A stretch of DNA of 64,000 bases, from positions 2,418,001 to 2,482,000 of the forward strand of contig CP099842.1 in assembly GCA_030062745.1 (NCBI GenBank), given 5' to 3'. Source of the stretch: Capitulum mitella (taxonomy: Eukaryota > Arthropoda > Thecostraca > Pollicipedomorpha > Pollicipedidae). The translations under genes were made by a program, and so were the position numbers. Shown piece by piece: positions 38,700 to 51,900 of the stretch (positions are counted from its first letter, which is position 1; each line of letters starts with the position of its first letter). Under the pieces are notes generated by a model. That model was given only the letters and a program-made list of their open reading frames with translations, was not told where the DNA came from and ran no database searches.

Positions 38700-40735
38700 T
38701 ATTTATTTAAGACTAGCGGCAAACAGGCCTGGGCATCGCCCATCTAGATGCTGTCGCTAGAGCTCGTTCCTGTACCCCAACCCCCGAGTTCCCCATGTAC
38801 GCCACACGAACATTCGCGAGCCCCGAAGCAATTTGGAAGTCTGCCGCGCCGCATTTAAAGTTCTTTGCGCGTTCGAATTTTGGAATCGAATCAAGTTTCG
38901 GCCAAAGAGGTGACCGAACTGATCCTGGACCGTCCCACCACGCCCTGCATACTTCATTGCCAACAAACGGCGTCTGCTTGATGGTCCAAACGTTCGCAGT
39001 CTCATCCCTACGCCAGCTGCGGCATCCCTCACTCGCCTGCGGTGTGCCCGGTCACGCTGGAGCACCATCGGGTCCTCGCGACGGCCCTGATTGCGCTCGC
39101 GTCAAATCAAGCACGATGAAATGAAGCAAATTTTATGTATGAGCAAGGGCAGCTGATTTTGGAGCCTAATTGACGAAAAAATCACGCAAAAGACGAAATA
39201 AGACCTTTTTGTACGCTTTCGTTGAAAACAACCGCAAGAGACACACCAAATGGCCTATACCGACGCATTCACAATTGACTGACGAACTTGATGCAAGTAT
39301 TTTCAATCGCCAGCTCCCAATGACGGCGCCACAATCTTCAACTGAACACAAAACACTCAAAATGCGTCGATTTTGCGCATGAAGCAAATTTTATGTATGA
39401 GCAAGGGGAGCCCTAATTGACGAAAAAATCACGCAAAAGACGAAATAAGACCTTTTTGTACGCTTTCGTTGAAAACAACCGCAACGAGACACACCAAATG
39501 GCCTATACCGACGCATTCACAATTGACTGACGAACTTGATGCAAGTATTTTCAATCGCCAGCTCCCAATGACGGCGCCACAATCTTCAACTGAACACAAA
39601 ACACTGAAAATCCGTCGATTTTGCGCATGAAGCAAATTTTATGTATGAGCAAGGGGAGCCCTAATTGACGAAAAAACACACAAAAGACGAAATAAGACCT
39701 TTTTGTACGCTTTCGTTGAAAACAACCGCAACGAGACACACCAAATGGCCTATGCCGACGCATTGACAATGACTGACGAACTTGACGCAAGTATTTTCAA
39801 TGGCCAGCTCCCAATGACGGCGCCACAATCGTCAACCGAACACAAAACGCTGAAAATGCGTCGATTTTGCGCATGAAGCCAATTTTATGTATGAGCAAGG
39901 GGAGCCCTAATTGACGAAGAAATCACGCAAAAGACGAAATAAGACCTTTTTGTACGCTTTCGTTGAAAACAACCGCAACGAGACACACCAAATGGCCTAT
40001 GCCGACGCATTGACAATTGACTGACGAACTCGATGCAAGTATTTTCAATGGCCAGCTCCCAATGACGGCGCCACAATGTTCAACTGAACGCAAAACACTG
40101 AAAATCCGTCGATTTTGCGCAAAAGTACGACATGCATCGGTTCGGTTGATGCCCCATGGCACGAACAGTTATGTCAAGTATGATGATTTTATTGCGGCGT
40201 CAGAACGACAAAACTACGGCCTTTCCATTGGTACCGATTTTGCCAACAATGTCACACTGCGTGCTGTCGAAATCGCGGTGTAAACACAAATGAACCGGTA
40301 ATGAAAAATGTTGCCATTTTGAAACCTTTGAGAACGGCCATTTTTCTCGTTCCCTCGGGTGGCACGCGCCACGTGCCGAACCCCGCGCCACGTGTTCGGT
40401 GTCATGCTGTTCCCCTGCAGATTGTCTTTCGATGGCATTTGGTTTGGTGTCGATGCGACCTGCGGTTGCCGAGATCGGGCGCCCGGAAGCGGCGCGCGAC
40501 ACCGTTTTTGCACGATTTCGTCAAAAATACATGCAAACCCTATGGGCGACTGTAGCGGGTGCCACGCGCACCCGTGCACCCCGACGCCGAAAACCCGACC
40601 AGAATGCATTGTGCCACCAAACCCGTGACCTGGCCGAGTTTCACCTCTGTGCCGCATGTGGTGTCGGCGCACCAGCCCGTCAAAACCGAACTCCGACGGT
40701 CGACATTTTGAAATTTATAATATAGAGATAGAGAT
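38700..40735. mobile_element. Probable non-autonomous mobile element with a tandem-repeat core
   Basis: The four-unit array is flanked by non-repeated arms. The left arm starts near 38705 with GACTAGCGGC and a small hairpin (TGGGC-ATC-GCCCA). The right arm (40121-40735) ends in TTTATAATATAGAGATAGAGATAG-type sequence, a short tandem tail. Unique arms around a tandem core with a microsatellite-like end resemble the Helentron-associated INE/pearl elements of arthropods and molluscs. A LINE- or SINE-derived origin is an alternative. No transposase or replicase is visible, and the boundaries are approximate. Confidence 0.45.
39121..40120 (+). repeat. Four tandem ~247-base units (core of a repeat element)
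   Basis: Units begin with ATGAAGC at 39121, 39379, 39627 and 39873 and end in GATTTTGCGC, the last at 40120. Spacings are 258, 248 and 246 bases. Unit 1 carries about a dozen extra bases near 39150. The copies differ by only a few bases, so the duplication is recent or homogenised. Each unit keeps a ~70-codon frame open on the - strand and a similar one on the + strand in unit 1. I recognise neither product. Confidence 0.93.
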
Positions 40736-42319
40736 AGTTAATACTTATATAAGTGACTGAGAACATTATTCCTCGAAGCATGCAATGCTGCCCGTTGTCG
40801 TTAATTACAGTAATCTTCATGGTAATTAAGCAAATGGGTTGTAATTTGTAACTGGAACTTCCGAGAATCTAACAACATTCGGAACTAAACTTGGATTGTT
40901 TTTTTCCACATACGATTTTCTATGATTTCCTGAAACCTGAAAACACCATTCAGAAACGATAATGAACCTGAAACATCCCATCCGTGCTGGGGTATTTAAA
41001 CAAAAAGAGTTACTCTGCTTATTTAAAACGGTCATTTACTACAAACTACGTAAAATTTTACCAGCGTTCAACTATGAATACATATCTGATCTAATTAATA
41101 CTTTATGCCCATTTTGGGATCAATGTACAACTGAGTGCCTAGGACTATGACGATGGCTGGCAGCATGGTTCTTATATTAACGCTGTCACTAGGTTGTTAC
41201 AAGTATGGTACGAAACTTTATGTATCTCCCCGAGATGAGGCTCGTCTAGTTCTCGTTTGACCTAGATTTAATATGTGAAAGGGCAATTTCTCCGCAATCG
41301 AGGAGCAGGGTGTAAAGTATGCAGCGTTTTGTGTCGAATTCAGATTAATTCAAAGTGCACTAATCAAACTCAAAATTAATTTTAAAAAGTGTTAGAACCC
41401 AAGATAATTAAAAAATGTTTGGACCGGAAAATGGCGTAAGCCTAAAGCTTGTTCTCCTGTTTCGGCCTATATTTCGTCGTAAAAATAATGCAGTTTTGGC
41501 AGCCTAATGGTCATGTTTTGCGTCAGTATAAAACTGAGTGTTTTTGTCATTGACACCAATGACAGCATGTCCAGCACAGCATGTCCGTATGGAAAAGTCG
41601 CTCCCGAGGGAATTTTATTAAAACGTTACACAGTGTGACATTTCTGTTCGCCACGTCAAAATGCCTCTGCAAGAAGTCTTGCTGCGGAGAAAACTTGCAT
41701 TACCGACCAATACAGCTGCGAGACATCTAGAAACTTAGTTTTAGTCAATCAGAAGCTCAAAACCAGCATAAAATTGTGTTATGCTTTGAAATAAAAATAG
41801 CAAATGCTCAGAAGTATTGGCCACCTTAATAAAAGAATATCATCGAAAACAACTGTGGCGAAGGTTTCTAGTCAGGCAACGATCTTCTGTTCGACAATTC
41901 TGAACTTCTTGGCTTCAGGAACCTCCTGACCACAGGACAACTTGGGAGATATTCTCTATAAGCTTCAGACGCCATGCAAACGTTTTTTTCCAGCCCCATG
42001 GAACCATTTCAACATACCATTCCAACATACCGTTATCGACATACCATTTCAGAATATCGGCAGGTGAAGGAGTTCTGGTAAAAATTCAAAATTCTCTGAA
42101 GTGAGCAGTCATCTGTCCTTTCTCCAGATCCCAGTTACAAACGCAAAACGTTCCAAACGGTTATCTGGGATCGGTGGCTACCACCGGCTCTAAATGGCTT
42201 ATGGAGACTCCTGAATAATAACTCTTTCGTTGTCATTTACGTTAATATCGAGCTATATTCTCCTCTGATTCCAGAACACACCGTATTCTTCTTGCGGCAA
42301 CATAATTATCACGCCGGAA
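40736..42319. other. AT-rich DNA upstream of the cyclin D island; no gene seen
   Basis: This is uniformly AT-rich and free of long frames. A small cluster of ACATACC(A/G)TT words lies at about 42014-42050. It may hold distal promoter elements of cyclin D, but none can be named. Confidence 0.55.
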
Positions 42320-42724
42320 AATCTAGTCTTCGGTGCTTCTAATCTTAGCCATCACCGACTGGCGGAGACGGCATCGATGACAACTCAGCACCGTTCCCGG
42401 CCCTCGCAGTGCAGTCCCAACGCCAGAGACAGTGGCGCCGGCGCCAGCGACCACGCATAGCCGAGACAGCGGCGCGCCGCTGCTTTCCCTAACGCCCGCC
42501 GCCGACGACTGGCCGGCGCTGGCCCGGCCGTGGGCCCGGTGTTCAGCGGCTGGCCTCTCCGCGCTGGGGCTATCTCGGGCGGAGCCGCCGCCGCCGCCGC
42601 TGCGGCACAGTTCGCCCCGGACGTCGCGAGCGGCAGCGTCGGGCCAGGGCCACGCAGGGACGGCGGACCGCGCGGGCCTCGACCCGTCGGCGCGAGTCGG
42701 AGCGGGTCGGCAGGAGGCCACGCC
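42320..42724 (+). promoter_or_regulatory. CycD: Probable CpG-island promoter and 5' leader of cyclin D
   Basis: The DNA changes sharply from AT-rich (40.7-42.3 kb) to a CpG-dense block that runs into exon 1. No TATA box is visible near a plausible start site. A GC box (GGGCGGAGCC) lies at 42577-42586 and a run of GCC triplets follows it. The island is typical of a TATA-less housekeeping or cell-cycle promoter. The transcription start is not determinable from sequence alone, and an upstream noncoding exon is possible. Confidence 0.5.
42377..42460 (+). other. Possible upstream ORF (27 codons) in the cyclin D leader
   Basis: An ATG at 42377 opens a 27-codon frame ending in TAG at 42458-42460, about 265 bases before the cyclin D start codon. 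If transcription starts upstream of it, this would be a uORF able to lower cyclin D translation. There is no evidence of its conservation here, and it may lie in untranscribed promoter DNA. Confidence 0.2.
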
Positions 42725-42952
42725 ATGGCGCGGGACCCCGGCGGCAGTCTCTTTTGCTGCGAGCGGGGCGTGCTCGAGCAGGAGCCGGTCTGCAAGGCCA
42801 TCCGCGACCCGGCCCTGGTGAACGACAGGCGCGTCCTCACCAACCTGCTGGACATGGAGAGTCGCTACCTGCCGTCCTGTTCCTACTTCAAGTGCGTGCA
42901 GAAGGAAATTCGGCTGCCCATGCGGAGGATCCTGGCATACTGGATGGTGGAG
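42725..42952 (+). CDS. CycD: Cyclin D exon 1 (start codon, LxCxE, start of cyclin box)
   Basis: This exon has 76 codons and ends after a complete codon (WMVE), followed by the donor GTGAGT. The start was chosen because it is the first in-frame ATG, it has G at -3 and G at +4, and it places the LxCxE motif at residues 9-13, close to its position in vertebrate cyclin D1 (MEHQLLCCE). The frame stays open upstream without an ATG, so a longer N-terminus would need a non-ATG start or an upstream exon. Residues 29-50 ([22 protein letters not shown]) align with the variable pre-box helix of cyclin D. The strong GC bias at third positions fits the surrounding CpG island. Long antisense frames over this exon are shadows. 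Confidence 0.94.
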
Positions 42953-45900
42953 GTGAGTGCAAAGGCGGGAGTCACCTGTGCTCTTCTATCATTGCCAGAG
43001 TGCTGAATGCAGTGATGGTAGTTTTGAGGAGCGTCAGCTGCTTTGTCAGCCTGCGTCGTTAATGAATATTACGCTCTGTGAAGTGAAGGATGATGATGCA
43101 ACGATACATTTCAAGGAACAAAACCGGCATGCTTTAAACGCTTGCCTGCTTACTCACGTTGCCGTTCATAGATGGTGAGAGCAATCAACAATGAAGCATT
43201 TTTCATTTATGAAATGGCATCATAACTTTGCTTTACCAAAAAAATCACTCCATCAAAAAGGCATCATGTCTTCGCTTTACCGCTATCGAGAGGTAATGAA
43301 TACGTGTATGTGTGTTTCCAGGTATGCGAGGAGTTCCTCTGCCAAGACTGTGTATTCCCCCTGGCCATGAACTTGCTGGACAGGTTCCTCAGTGTAACAA
43401 ACGTGAGGAAGGACCACCTGCAGTTGCTGGGCGCAGCCTGCCTGTTTGTGAGCTCGAAGCTGCGCGAGACGCGCTCCATCGGCGCAGAAGCCCTGGTCGA
43501 GTGCGCCGACAACAGCATATCGGTCAGAGACATCTTTGTGAGTACCCAGATCATGTTCTCCTGACGCCACGCATTCATGGGCGCTTGCCGCACACAAAAT
43601 GCTCCCCGGCTTTCAACGAGAAAAATGAGTGTTTGTGCGGAGCAATCTTCAACATGTCGGTGAACCAATTGGCGACATGTCACTGAGCGCCGCGTCGCAG
43701 ACACTCCGTGTACGAGTTTCACCTGCTAGCAAGGTTCTCTCTGTTTCGCTCGCTGTGGCCAGGTGACCTGCACGCGTCCGTCACGCTGTCGCAGCTGGCG
43801 ACTGCCGTCCGTCTGGGGCCAGTCGTGACCGGTGCCCGAGTTTGGGCACTGGTGGTAGAGTCGTGTGAGTGCCGTAACGTGTCCGCGCTTTCGGGCCGTC
43901 CGCGAGCCCGGTCCTTCAAGGACTGCGGCTGACGGAACCGCAAGCAAGTCGGGGTGTTACCACGTAGCCAAGGACCGGGAGGCCGACCCATTTCGTGCAT
44001 GTTGGAAAAGGTTGTGCTGTTTCCTCCAGTTGCCCCTTGGAATAAGTCGTCATGTTACAAAATGAGTGTTTAACGACCGGTACGAATGTCGTGCTATAAT
44101 GCTATGCCTTTATAGTCGTTGTCACTTCAAACGGAAAAACTCAAACGGAAAAACTCGCCTGTTAATTTAAATACGCGAAGCCATGTGCTAATTTGCCGGA
44201 ACAAAGTCTCTCCACTTTGTTACTGGTTAGTCTGCTTTGTTTTTTCGTGACGTTAACTGGACATACATCAGGGATGGTTAGGACCGTCGATTAATATTTT
44301 CGAGAATTATTTTTCACCACCAACGATGTAGCTTCATCTGCATATAACTACTTAGCAAGAATGTTTCCTCCAGCAGGCCAACTTGACAAACGGTCCTCGT
44401 TTTAGACACGGCAATTACTTGTCGCGATCCTCGTTCCCACGATGTAAGGACTACCTGCCGCCATCCCCGGAATGGTTGCACGCAACGAAACCGTCCGAAA
44501 TGGGAGCGTGTTTGCACGCAAATCAGCTACTACAGAAAGCGCATCTTTGCATGCAATCTTGCCGTCGTTATCATGCATTCGCAGCTGGCCGTGTCACGAG
44601 GCGTTCTTTGGGGAGGGCCACATCGCATACAGCTTGAGCTGGAGGAATTTTTAGCTTGAATGATACTGCGCGCCACACCAGGGGATTTTTCAACGATTTC
44701 TCCTCTCCATCCTTGGCGCAAAAATCTCCCGTCCCGGCAACAAAACTTCGGCCGAAAGACGGCGCTGTGAAGAGCACCGTCGCGTCCCGTCCGCCGCCTC
44801 ACGACCTCCTCCGTGGCCCCAGACGGCCGAACTGGCAGCGCGCTGCCGTGACCTCGTCCGGTCGGCCTCCTGGGGGGCGACCACCCTGGCGCTGGGAGCG
44901 GCACGCGGGCCGGCCGAATCCAAGACGAGCCGGCCGCGGACGGACCCCGGCACAATGATGGCCGGCCGGCCTCCTCCGGCACGGGCTGTAAAGTGCCCTT
45001 TTCAGCGGTGCCCGGGACGGGCCCGCGAGAGAATACACACTGGGCCGGACGTTTAGGACCCGGATGAAAGGTGTGATCAAAGACTGGCGACTGGCCAATG
45101 GAGCCGTCGAAATTTAGTATTTTATGCTGCTTTCTTAGGTGGGTAGTCCGGTAAGGTTGGAATGTGCCAAGGTCGGTGGAAGCTTACTTTGGGCGACCAG
45201 TGTAAACCGGTACATTGCCTTCATTCTTTCTAACTACGCAACGCCTCTTTCGGGAGAAAAACAAGCATATCACATATAAAAAAGGATGAAAGAGAAAAGA
45301 GGATTCTAGAACCCATAAAAATGCCTCTGCATTTGTTTATCTGTGCATTTAACCAAATTTCCAACATTCCAGCATCCAGCAAGAAACAGCAACCAAGCCC
45401 AGTTTTTTAGGGTTTTGCATCTGATTCTAGGGGAACTGGTTAACCAATCAACCTGTAGTCGTTTCAGCCTGAACACCCGTCGTGTATTCTGGCACCTACG
45501 TAGTGAATGCTCCGCCGTGGTCAACATTTCATACATGGACGTAGTTGGTTAAAATAATTACCCTGCTTCCGTTCTCAGCATTCAATTTTGTGAAAACGCC
45601 TAGAATTATAAACATCTAATCTTATAAAAGTTTTTCCTGTAGCTATCTGCTAATGGGACGCAATGTATGATATTTCTTGCAAACTTACATTGGCCTGCGC
45701 CTGCCTGTGACGTCACGCAACAGCTGACGTCACAAGCAGCTGGAAGTAGGACGCGGCTGAATAGGACGCAGACAAAACCCGTGGGAAATAGCTCTGAAAC
45801 CTCGTTGGTCACTGTAGAGTTTTGAGACATAAAGTATCTTAGACATCGGCTTCTAAGACTACAGGCTTCAACTTGGCTATTTCACCTCAAAACACATGTT

Positions 45901-48900
45901 AACCCTCGCCGAGCCGGCCTCCGGATCCACGTTCGCCGGGCCGGGAGCTCGTGAGAACCCCAAGACCTGGAGAACTGTAGGTACCACAAAAAAAGTAAAA
46001 GCATCGTTGGTAAGCCCTTGGCTGAACAGGAAAAAAATCCATATTTTTTCAAATAAGGTCAGTATTAAGGTCACCAGAGGTCATCTTTAGTCAAATTATC
46101 ATGTTAGCATTTTTGTCAAAAAAATTTTGATAAGTAAGGCTTGTACGTGACTCAAAAAAAGAAAACCGTAAAAGAAAGGCCTGGCTTACCTCTTACAACC
46201 AAATGTTTTGTTCTATCAATTTTCCAAGTTTTATGTCAATCGATACATTCGACAAAATGTTATGGCACTTACATTTTCTGAAGCATAGTTTTATTTGACC
46301 TGCCACAGGCCAATGACCTGAGGGGGTCCTGCGTTGAAAACCTGGCGCAAGGCGTAAAATCATTTATGAAAATGAGCCTCCAGTTTAGTATTTCTGCGCA
46401 TTTTCGTTTTTTGGCTCTCCTCAGAAAACCGGAGAGGATTCTCATGATTCTCCCCGTCCGGCGAAGGTTAAAGGTGGGCTATTCCCTTTGCACACGTTTA
46501 ATGGGAAATTCCCTTCAGAGGCGCTGCATTGGCCAGAAAGTTCTAGGAAGACATTCACTGCTCTGGAAAAAGCGTCATGGTCGAGAAATGCACGATTTGC
46601 TTTCAGTGCTTTGGCTTTTCCACATTTTTCCGCGTCATTGCTTACGGTATTTTCACGTCCTGAACTTTGACTGGCCTGCGTACTGAAATCACACATTACG
46701 CAATCAAGAGTGAAACTTTACGTATGGATTTCCAAAACGCTTCTGATCGGCCACAGGTGAGCAATTACACCATAGCCCTTTTAGCAACGGACGGCACTGT
46801 CCCGTGATTCTTCCCAGCACGTCACGATCTTCGATGCTACGTCCGGATGCCACCACCGCAGTGAGCGTGCTGCGGCAGGGAACACGTAGGGCCAGCGCCA
46901 TCCCCCGCTGACCCGCTGCCGGCACGGGCTGCGGCCGGGCCGGCGCCGCTGACGCCGCGCCGCGGCCAATCTTGACCACTCAGCGGGCCGCGTCCCGCTG
47001 TTTGACCCGAGCTATCGGCAGCGGGGGCGGGCCGTCTGATCCCAGCAGCCAGACGCCGCCGGCGCCGCGCCGATACAGAACAAACAAACACCGCCGCCGC
47101 CGCCGCCGCCCCCGGCCGTCAAGGTCACTGCCCCGGGCGGCCGGCGCCGCGACCCGCACGCGCCGCGCTGACCCCGACCCTTTCATGGTGCCGGCCCGGA
47201 CGGCCGATGAAAGCGGTTTCTCGCATGGCAACGGGCTCGCCGCCATTTCGGGAGGCGAATCGGCAGCTTCTTTCGCGGGCGGAGAAAGCGGGTAGTGACG
47301 TCACGAGTTCCGGACGGCGACAGGGTTTTGACAGCGATGCACGGCGACGTCACCGTTGACCTTTTCCGTTGCATTTCGGATGCGGGGAGCTCACAAGAGT
47401 CACCGCCCTCGCAGAGCGCCTGCTCACTGTTAGGCACGGCCGGGAGATAATCTGCGAGGAGGGGGCGATGCACCATTTCCGGCGTTGCGTCCCCGGCCGG
47501 CGCCTCCTTCCAGCCATAAATAAACACGGCTGGTCGTCTGAATGAAGCTGGCAAGGTTCCTGACTCGGAGCACACCACCCTTGGTGACCGAGGGTGAGGG
47601 GATCCGAGCCTTAGAATGACCTCAGGCGCATTCGGAGTTTGGGCTGATTGGGTTCGTGTCGTTGCAAAGAAGCCTCGCGTGTGGCTGCATGCAGAGTGTT
47701 TGCTCCTTGCAAGATAGCTGCTTTTTATAGACAAACATTCCACTGATATGAAACCAAAAAGCCCCAGCCCCAGGGTGTTCCAGCCTCGCTGCCTGGTGTT
47801 TGAATAATTGTGGTTAAATGCGTTTCCGTGCGTTCGCGATGCTTTACGGCGAGATATGATGCACTGTTGGAACTGCCGTTAAATCCGCCAGTTAATATGG
47901 ATGGATTCAGTAAGGTGCCATTTCCAGACCCTATTATCCCCAACAACACCCACCGTGCAGTGGACCAGGAGGCCGCAGGTGGAAAACTGGCCCCGGCATG
48001 CAGGGATCTTCACGCGCAGCGCTTGTTCATGCCCGCGAAAAATCTCACAGCGGCTCTCAAAGCCAGCACAAGCTTGCTTTTCCGTCACATTCGGTATTGT
48101 ATGCTGACCACGGAAGCAGAACAAGCTGACCACGTTCGGCTTTGGTCAGATGCGACCGCAGAGGCACCCGGGCGCTGGTCCTAAGTGCTCTTTTTCTGTC
48201 CAGAACGGACCACGTGGCCTCGGGTCAGCCACATGTGCATGTACGTGCCGGTGCAAAGCTGTCATAGCGCTCTTTTGTCGTCACCAAAAGGAAACTGAAA
48301 AAATGTCTGCGTTAAACGTCACGAGAAATTTTCGGTTGCATGCATTACACGATACCTTGGTTCGGAACGTTCAACATGTGCTCATTGTTTGTCCTGATAG
48401 CGTATCGTTTTTCCTGTGTTTGAATAAATCTTCTCAAGCTATCATTTAAACCTCAGATAATTTCAGCTTACCGCATGTCCAGCAACAAAGTCTGACTTCA
48501 GCACAAGTGCATTGATCTGCCATGTCTTGTGTCGTTCTCAGCAATGGCGTTTGTTCTTCCTCCGCACCTGGTTTCTAACCAGCATTTTTGAGTTCCCTTC
48601 CACCTTCTGGCCCGGCCCAGTGCCCATCATGCCCACTGCATCAGTCCTCTTTTCTGCCCTTCAGTCCTCTCCTGTCCTCTCAGTCCTCCCTTCCATCCGT
48701 CACTCCCGTCTCCTGCCGGCCGGTCATGTACCCCGCCTGTCAGCCCTCGCTTGCGCGGCTTTAGTCGCCGCTGCTTGCTGGCCGTCAGTCCCCGCTGCTG
48801 GCCGTCAGTCCCCGCTGCTGCCCATCAGTCTCCACTGCTGGCCGTCAGTCCCCGCTGCTGGCCGTCAGTCCCCGCTGCTGCTGGCCGTCAGTCTCCACTG

Positions 48901-51900
48901 CTGGCCGTCAGTCCCCGCTGCTGTCCGTCAGTCCCCGCTGCTGCCCATCAGTCCCCGCTACTGCCCGTCAGTCCCCGCTGCTGCCCATCAGTCTCCACTG
49001 CCGGCCGTCAATCCCCGCTGCTGCTGGCCGTCAGTCCCCGCTGCTGGCCGTCAGTCCCCGCTGCCGGCGCTGACGGGCGTGGGAACGGCCGGTTCACGCT
49101 GTCCCGTCTGTGGCCGTGTTTACCCTCCGCGGCCGGCAGACGCCCGGTATCTGGCCGGCCGGCAGTGTTGTTTCAGCGGCCGCCCGAACTTGCAGCCCTT
49201 GACGCCGCTCGTGCACGGGCGCCCCGGCGGCGTCCCATAGAGAAAAAACATGGCTCCGGAAGGCTGGAGGGCGCAGGACTCCACCGCGCTGCCGGTCAGC
49301 TTGTCACGCCCGCAGTCGAGTGGCTGCTCCTCCGCCTCGCCGGCCGCTGCCGCCCCTATCGGTGTTTATACTGGGATATGTGCCACGCGTGAGCTGCTCG
49401 GACTGCAGTCTGACGACTCCGATACGCTCTGGTGACTCGCAGAAGCGCTCTGACAGCAGTTCGGGGTATACGCGGTACTGTGTTTACCTCACTGAACACG
49501 GTATTTATCGTTTGTTTAGCGCTGATCGTTTGCAATGGCACACGGGAGTCGGTTTGATCATGTGCTGGTGCGCGGCTGTTGGAGTGATCTAAAATAAGGC
49601 AGAATATTCATGTAAATGTGTATGCGCACGAGTCAGACATACTTAACTCACCTTTCTGACTTGCGATGTTCAGTTATTGACAAACTCGTTAGTCTCCACT
49701 CACTAACGTACCGCACAGGTATCCTGCTCACACAATTTCATGCTGCATTTGACATCAGCTTTTGCCGTCACAGCTTCAGGGCGTGCGCACCAGATCGTCC
49801 CGTTACGGAAGGAGTCGCTGGCCACAGTCCTGCCCCAGAGGCTGTGAGCGGCGGCGGCGGCGGTCGGGCACGCCGCTCGGATCGTGCATCACCCACGTCA
49901 GGTTCACGGTCACCAGTTTTTGCCGCGGCATTCTTTCTGGCCCCGGCCGAGTCAACTGGCCTCCGTGCCGGCCGTGTATGTGTGTGTGCCCGGCGCGGGC
50001 CGTGTGTTTGATCGGCACACACGCTGTTGTCCAACAACGGCAGCGGAAGTGGTCCGCCCTGGAGAGGGGACGGGGTGATGCCCAGAGAAGAGGTCGCGGC
50101 GGCGGCGGCGGCGGCTGCCCCCGCTGTCGCCGGCCGATCACCGGTCCAAACAGCGGGACCTCCTCTGAGGTGGGTCGGCCAGACGGCGCCGCCGCCAACA
50201 CCAAGGTCAGCGCTGACGAGATCCCACGCACCAGCCGACAGCCGCGCAGACGCAGGTTTCAACCGGCACTCGCCGGCTACAGGTCCACGCTTGACGCCCA
50301 TGTAGACACGGCTCCGGGCCTTTTTCTGGTACCGCCCACTGGCTCAGACTGGTCTCTGTCGCCGTAGCCCAGTCGAAGCAACAGCCATCCTAAGCGCTCG
50401 TCCTGAGGACAGGTCAGCTGTTGGGTTTGCTCACAACGGCAGGAGTCGACACAGACCCTAGAGCGGCTCGCTAACCGCCGCACCAAGTACTTCAGTCCGA
50501 AGCACATCTTCCGCCGGCGCATTCGCCACGTCTCGTCTCGGAGCGCCACCGGCACAGTCGCGCCGGGCCGTCCAGCAGTCGGGTCCTGCGGCACTTCTCG
50601 TCAGGCGTGGCGGCGTTAAATTCGGCGCCCGTCCGGTCCCGCTGGTCCTCGCCGCTCCTCCATTTCTCTCGCGCCGCCGCCGCCGCCCTGTCGCCGGCGC
50701 GCTTTCACGCAAACGATGGGAAAGTGGAAGGATATTGACAAACAAACTCCAGTTAATGACTGGTGTATTGGGCGCCTGACCTTGCCTGTGATTAGCTGCC
50801 AAAGAAAAGCTGAAGAGTTGTAAATGATGCGGCCAGGGTTAGTGTTCGGCGGAACATATGGCGGGCCCGCACCACCCAAATCGCCGTAAATCAGCGATGG
50901 CGGTGGCCGGGGAGCATATGTGTAGCAGTCCTTAGGCAGGTAGGTCGGCCACCCTACCATGCTTGGCTAGTTGTAACGTTAACCGTATGGTGTTGCATGG
51001 AACACAACTGCCTAGAAATAGTTTTGGTCCCGCGAACTTTAAAAACGGTCCTTCGCCTATGCCGAGAAGGCGCGGTTATTGCTGCAGTAAATGCCCTACA
51101 TGCTAGCGAAAGTCTTCTTATAATCATTTTAAGCGCAACCTTTGGAGAGGGCCGCTTGCTTTTTTACTGGAGCTGTCGCAAAGGATGCGCATCGTTCATC
51201 GAGGATGTGATTCCGCAATGCACTTAACAGCTTGGTCACCTCGGCAACATGCCTGAAACAGAAGTTTTCAGAAAGGTCGAGGACGACGTCTGAAGGCTCA
51301 CGCTCCAGACCACTGGCACGCCGTCCTTCGGCTTCTGGTCGATTACCCTTTGGGCGGAGGTATTTGGCATTGGCCGGCCTTCATCAAAATGCATAATGAT
51401 TCCGCCGCGGCTCCAACCCGTCAGTTATAAATGGCGATAGCGTAGGAGGCGCGGCCGGGCGGAGTGGCCGAGGACCTCCCGCCGCCGCCGCCGCCGCCGC
51501 CGCCGCGCTCTGGTCCCGTGGCCGTCATGTCAGTGGGCGGCGACGCAGGAGGCGGTGTCGACCCGCCCAGGCCGGCCGGAAACTGCGCTGATCGCGTGCT
51601 GCATGGCGATGAGCACTTCCGTTGGCGCGGATGGTTTGCGGTCGTTGCACGTCGCGGCTGTGGTCAAACAGACGTTTTCTGGGTCAACTTGTGTCGCCAG
51701 CCAGTTTTGGGAGGATATCATTCAAGCGATTACATTTACAATAATCGCCTCGTGTCCCTCTTAGAAACCGTTGTTCCCATCTGAGTTCCCGGAATGCCTG
51801 CACTATTTGAACACTAGCATTTCACCAGTGTAAGGTACACAAGCCAAGGGACGATCTCCTCACCCGTTGGCGGACATTTAGCGTTAGAGCTGAATGTTAA

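Noticed and set aside
42385-42855. 156-codon antisense frame over cyclin D exon 1
   Set aside because: It is a shadow of the GC-rich coding strand, and the sense strand encodes a clear cyclin.
48784-49069. CRISPR-like regular repeats
   Set aside because: The units abut with no unique spacers, and the DNA is animal nuclear. The same applies to the 59.1 and 54.5 kb arrays.
48512-49392. Two overlapping long frames (242 and 213 codons) with [13 protein letters not shown] repeats
   Set aside because: They are produced by the 20-base minisatellite read in two phases, with no start context and no conserved flanks.
51448-51500. tRNA A-box-like GGCGGAGTGGCCGAGG
   Set aside because: No B box (GGTTCGAATCC-type) follows within tRNA distance and no cloverleaf could be drawn.
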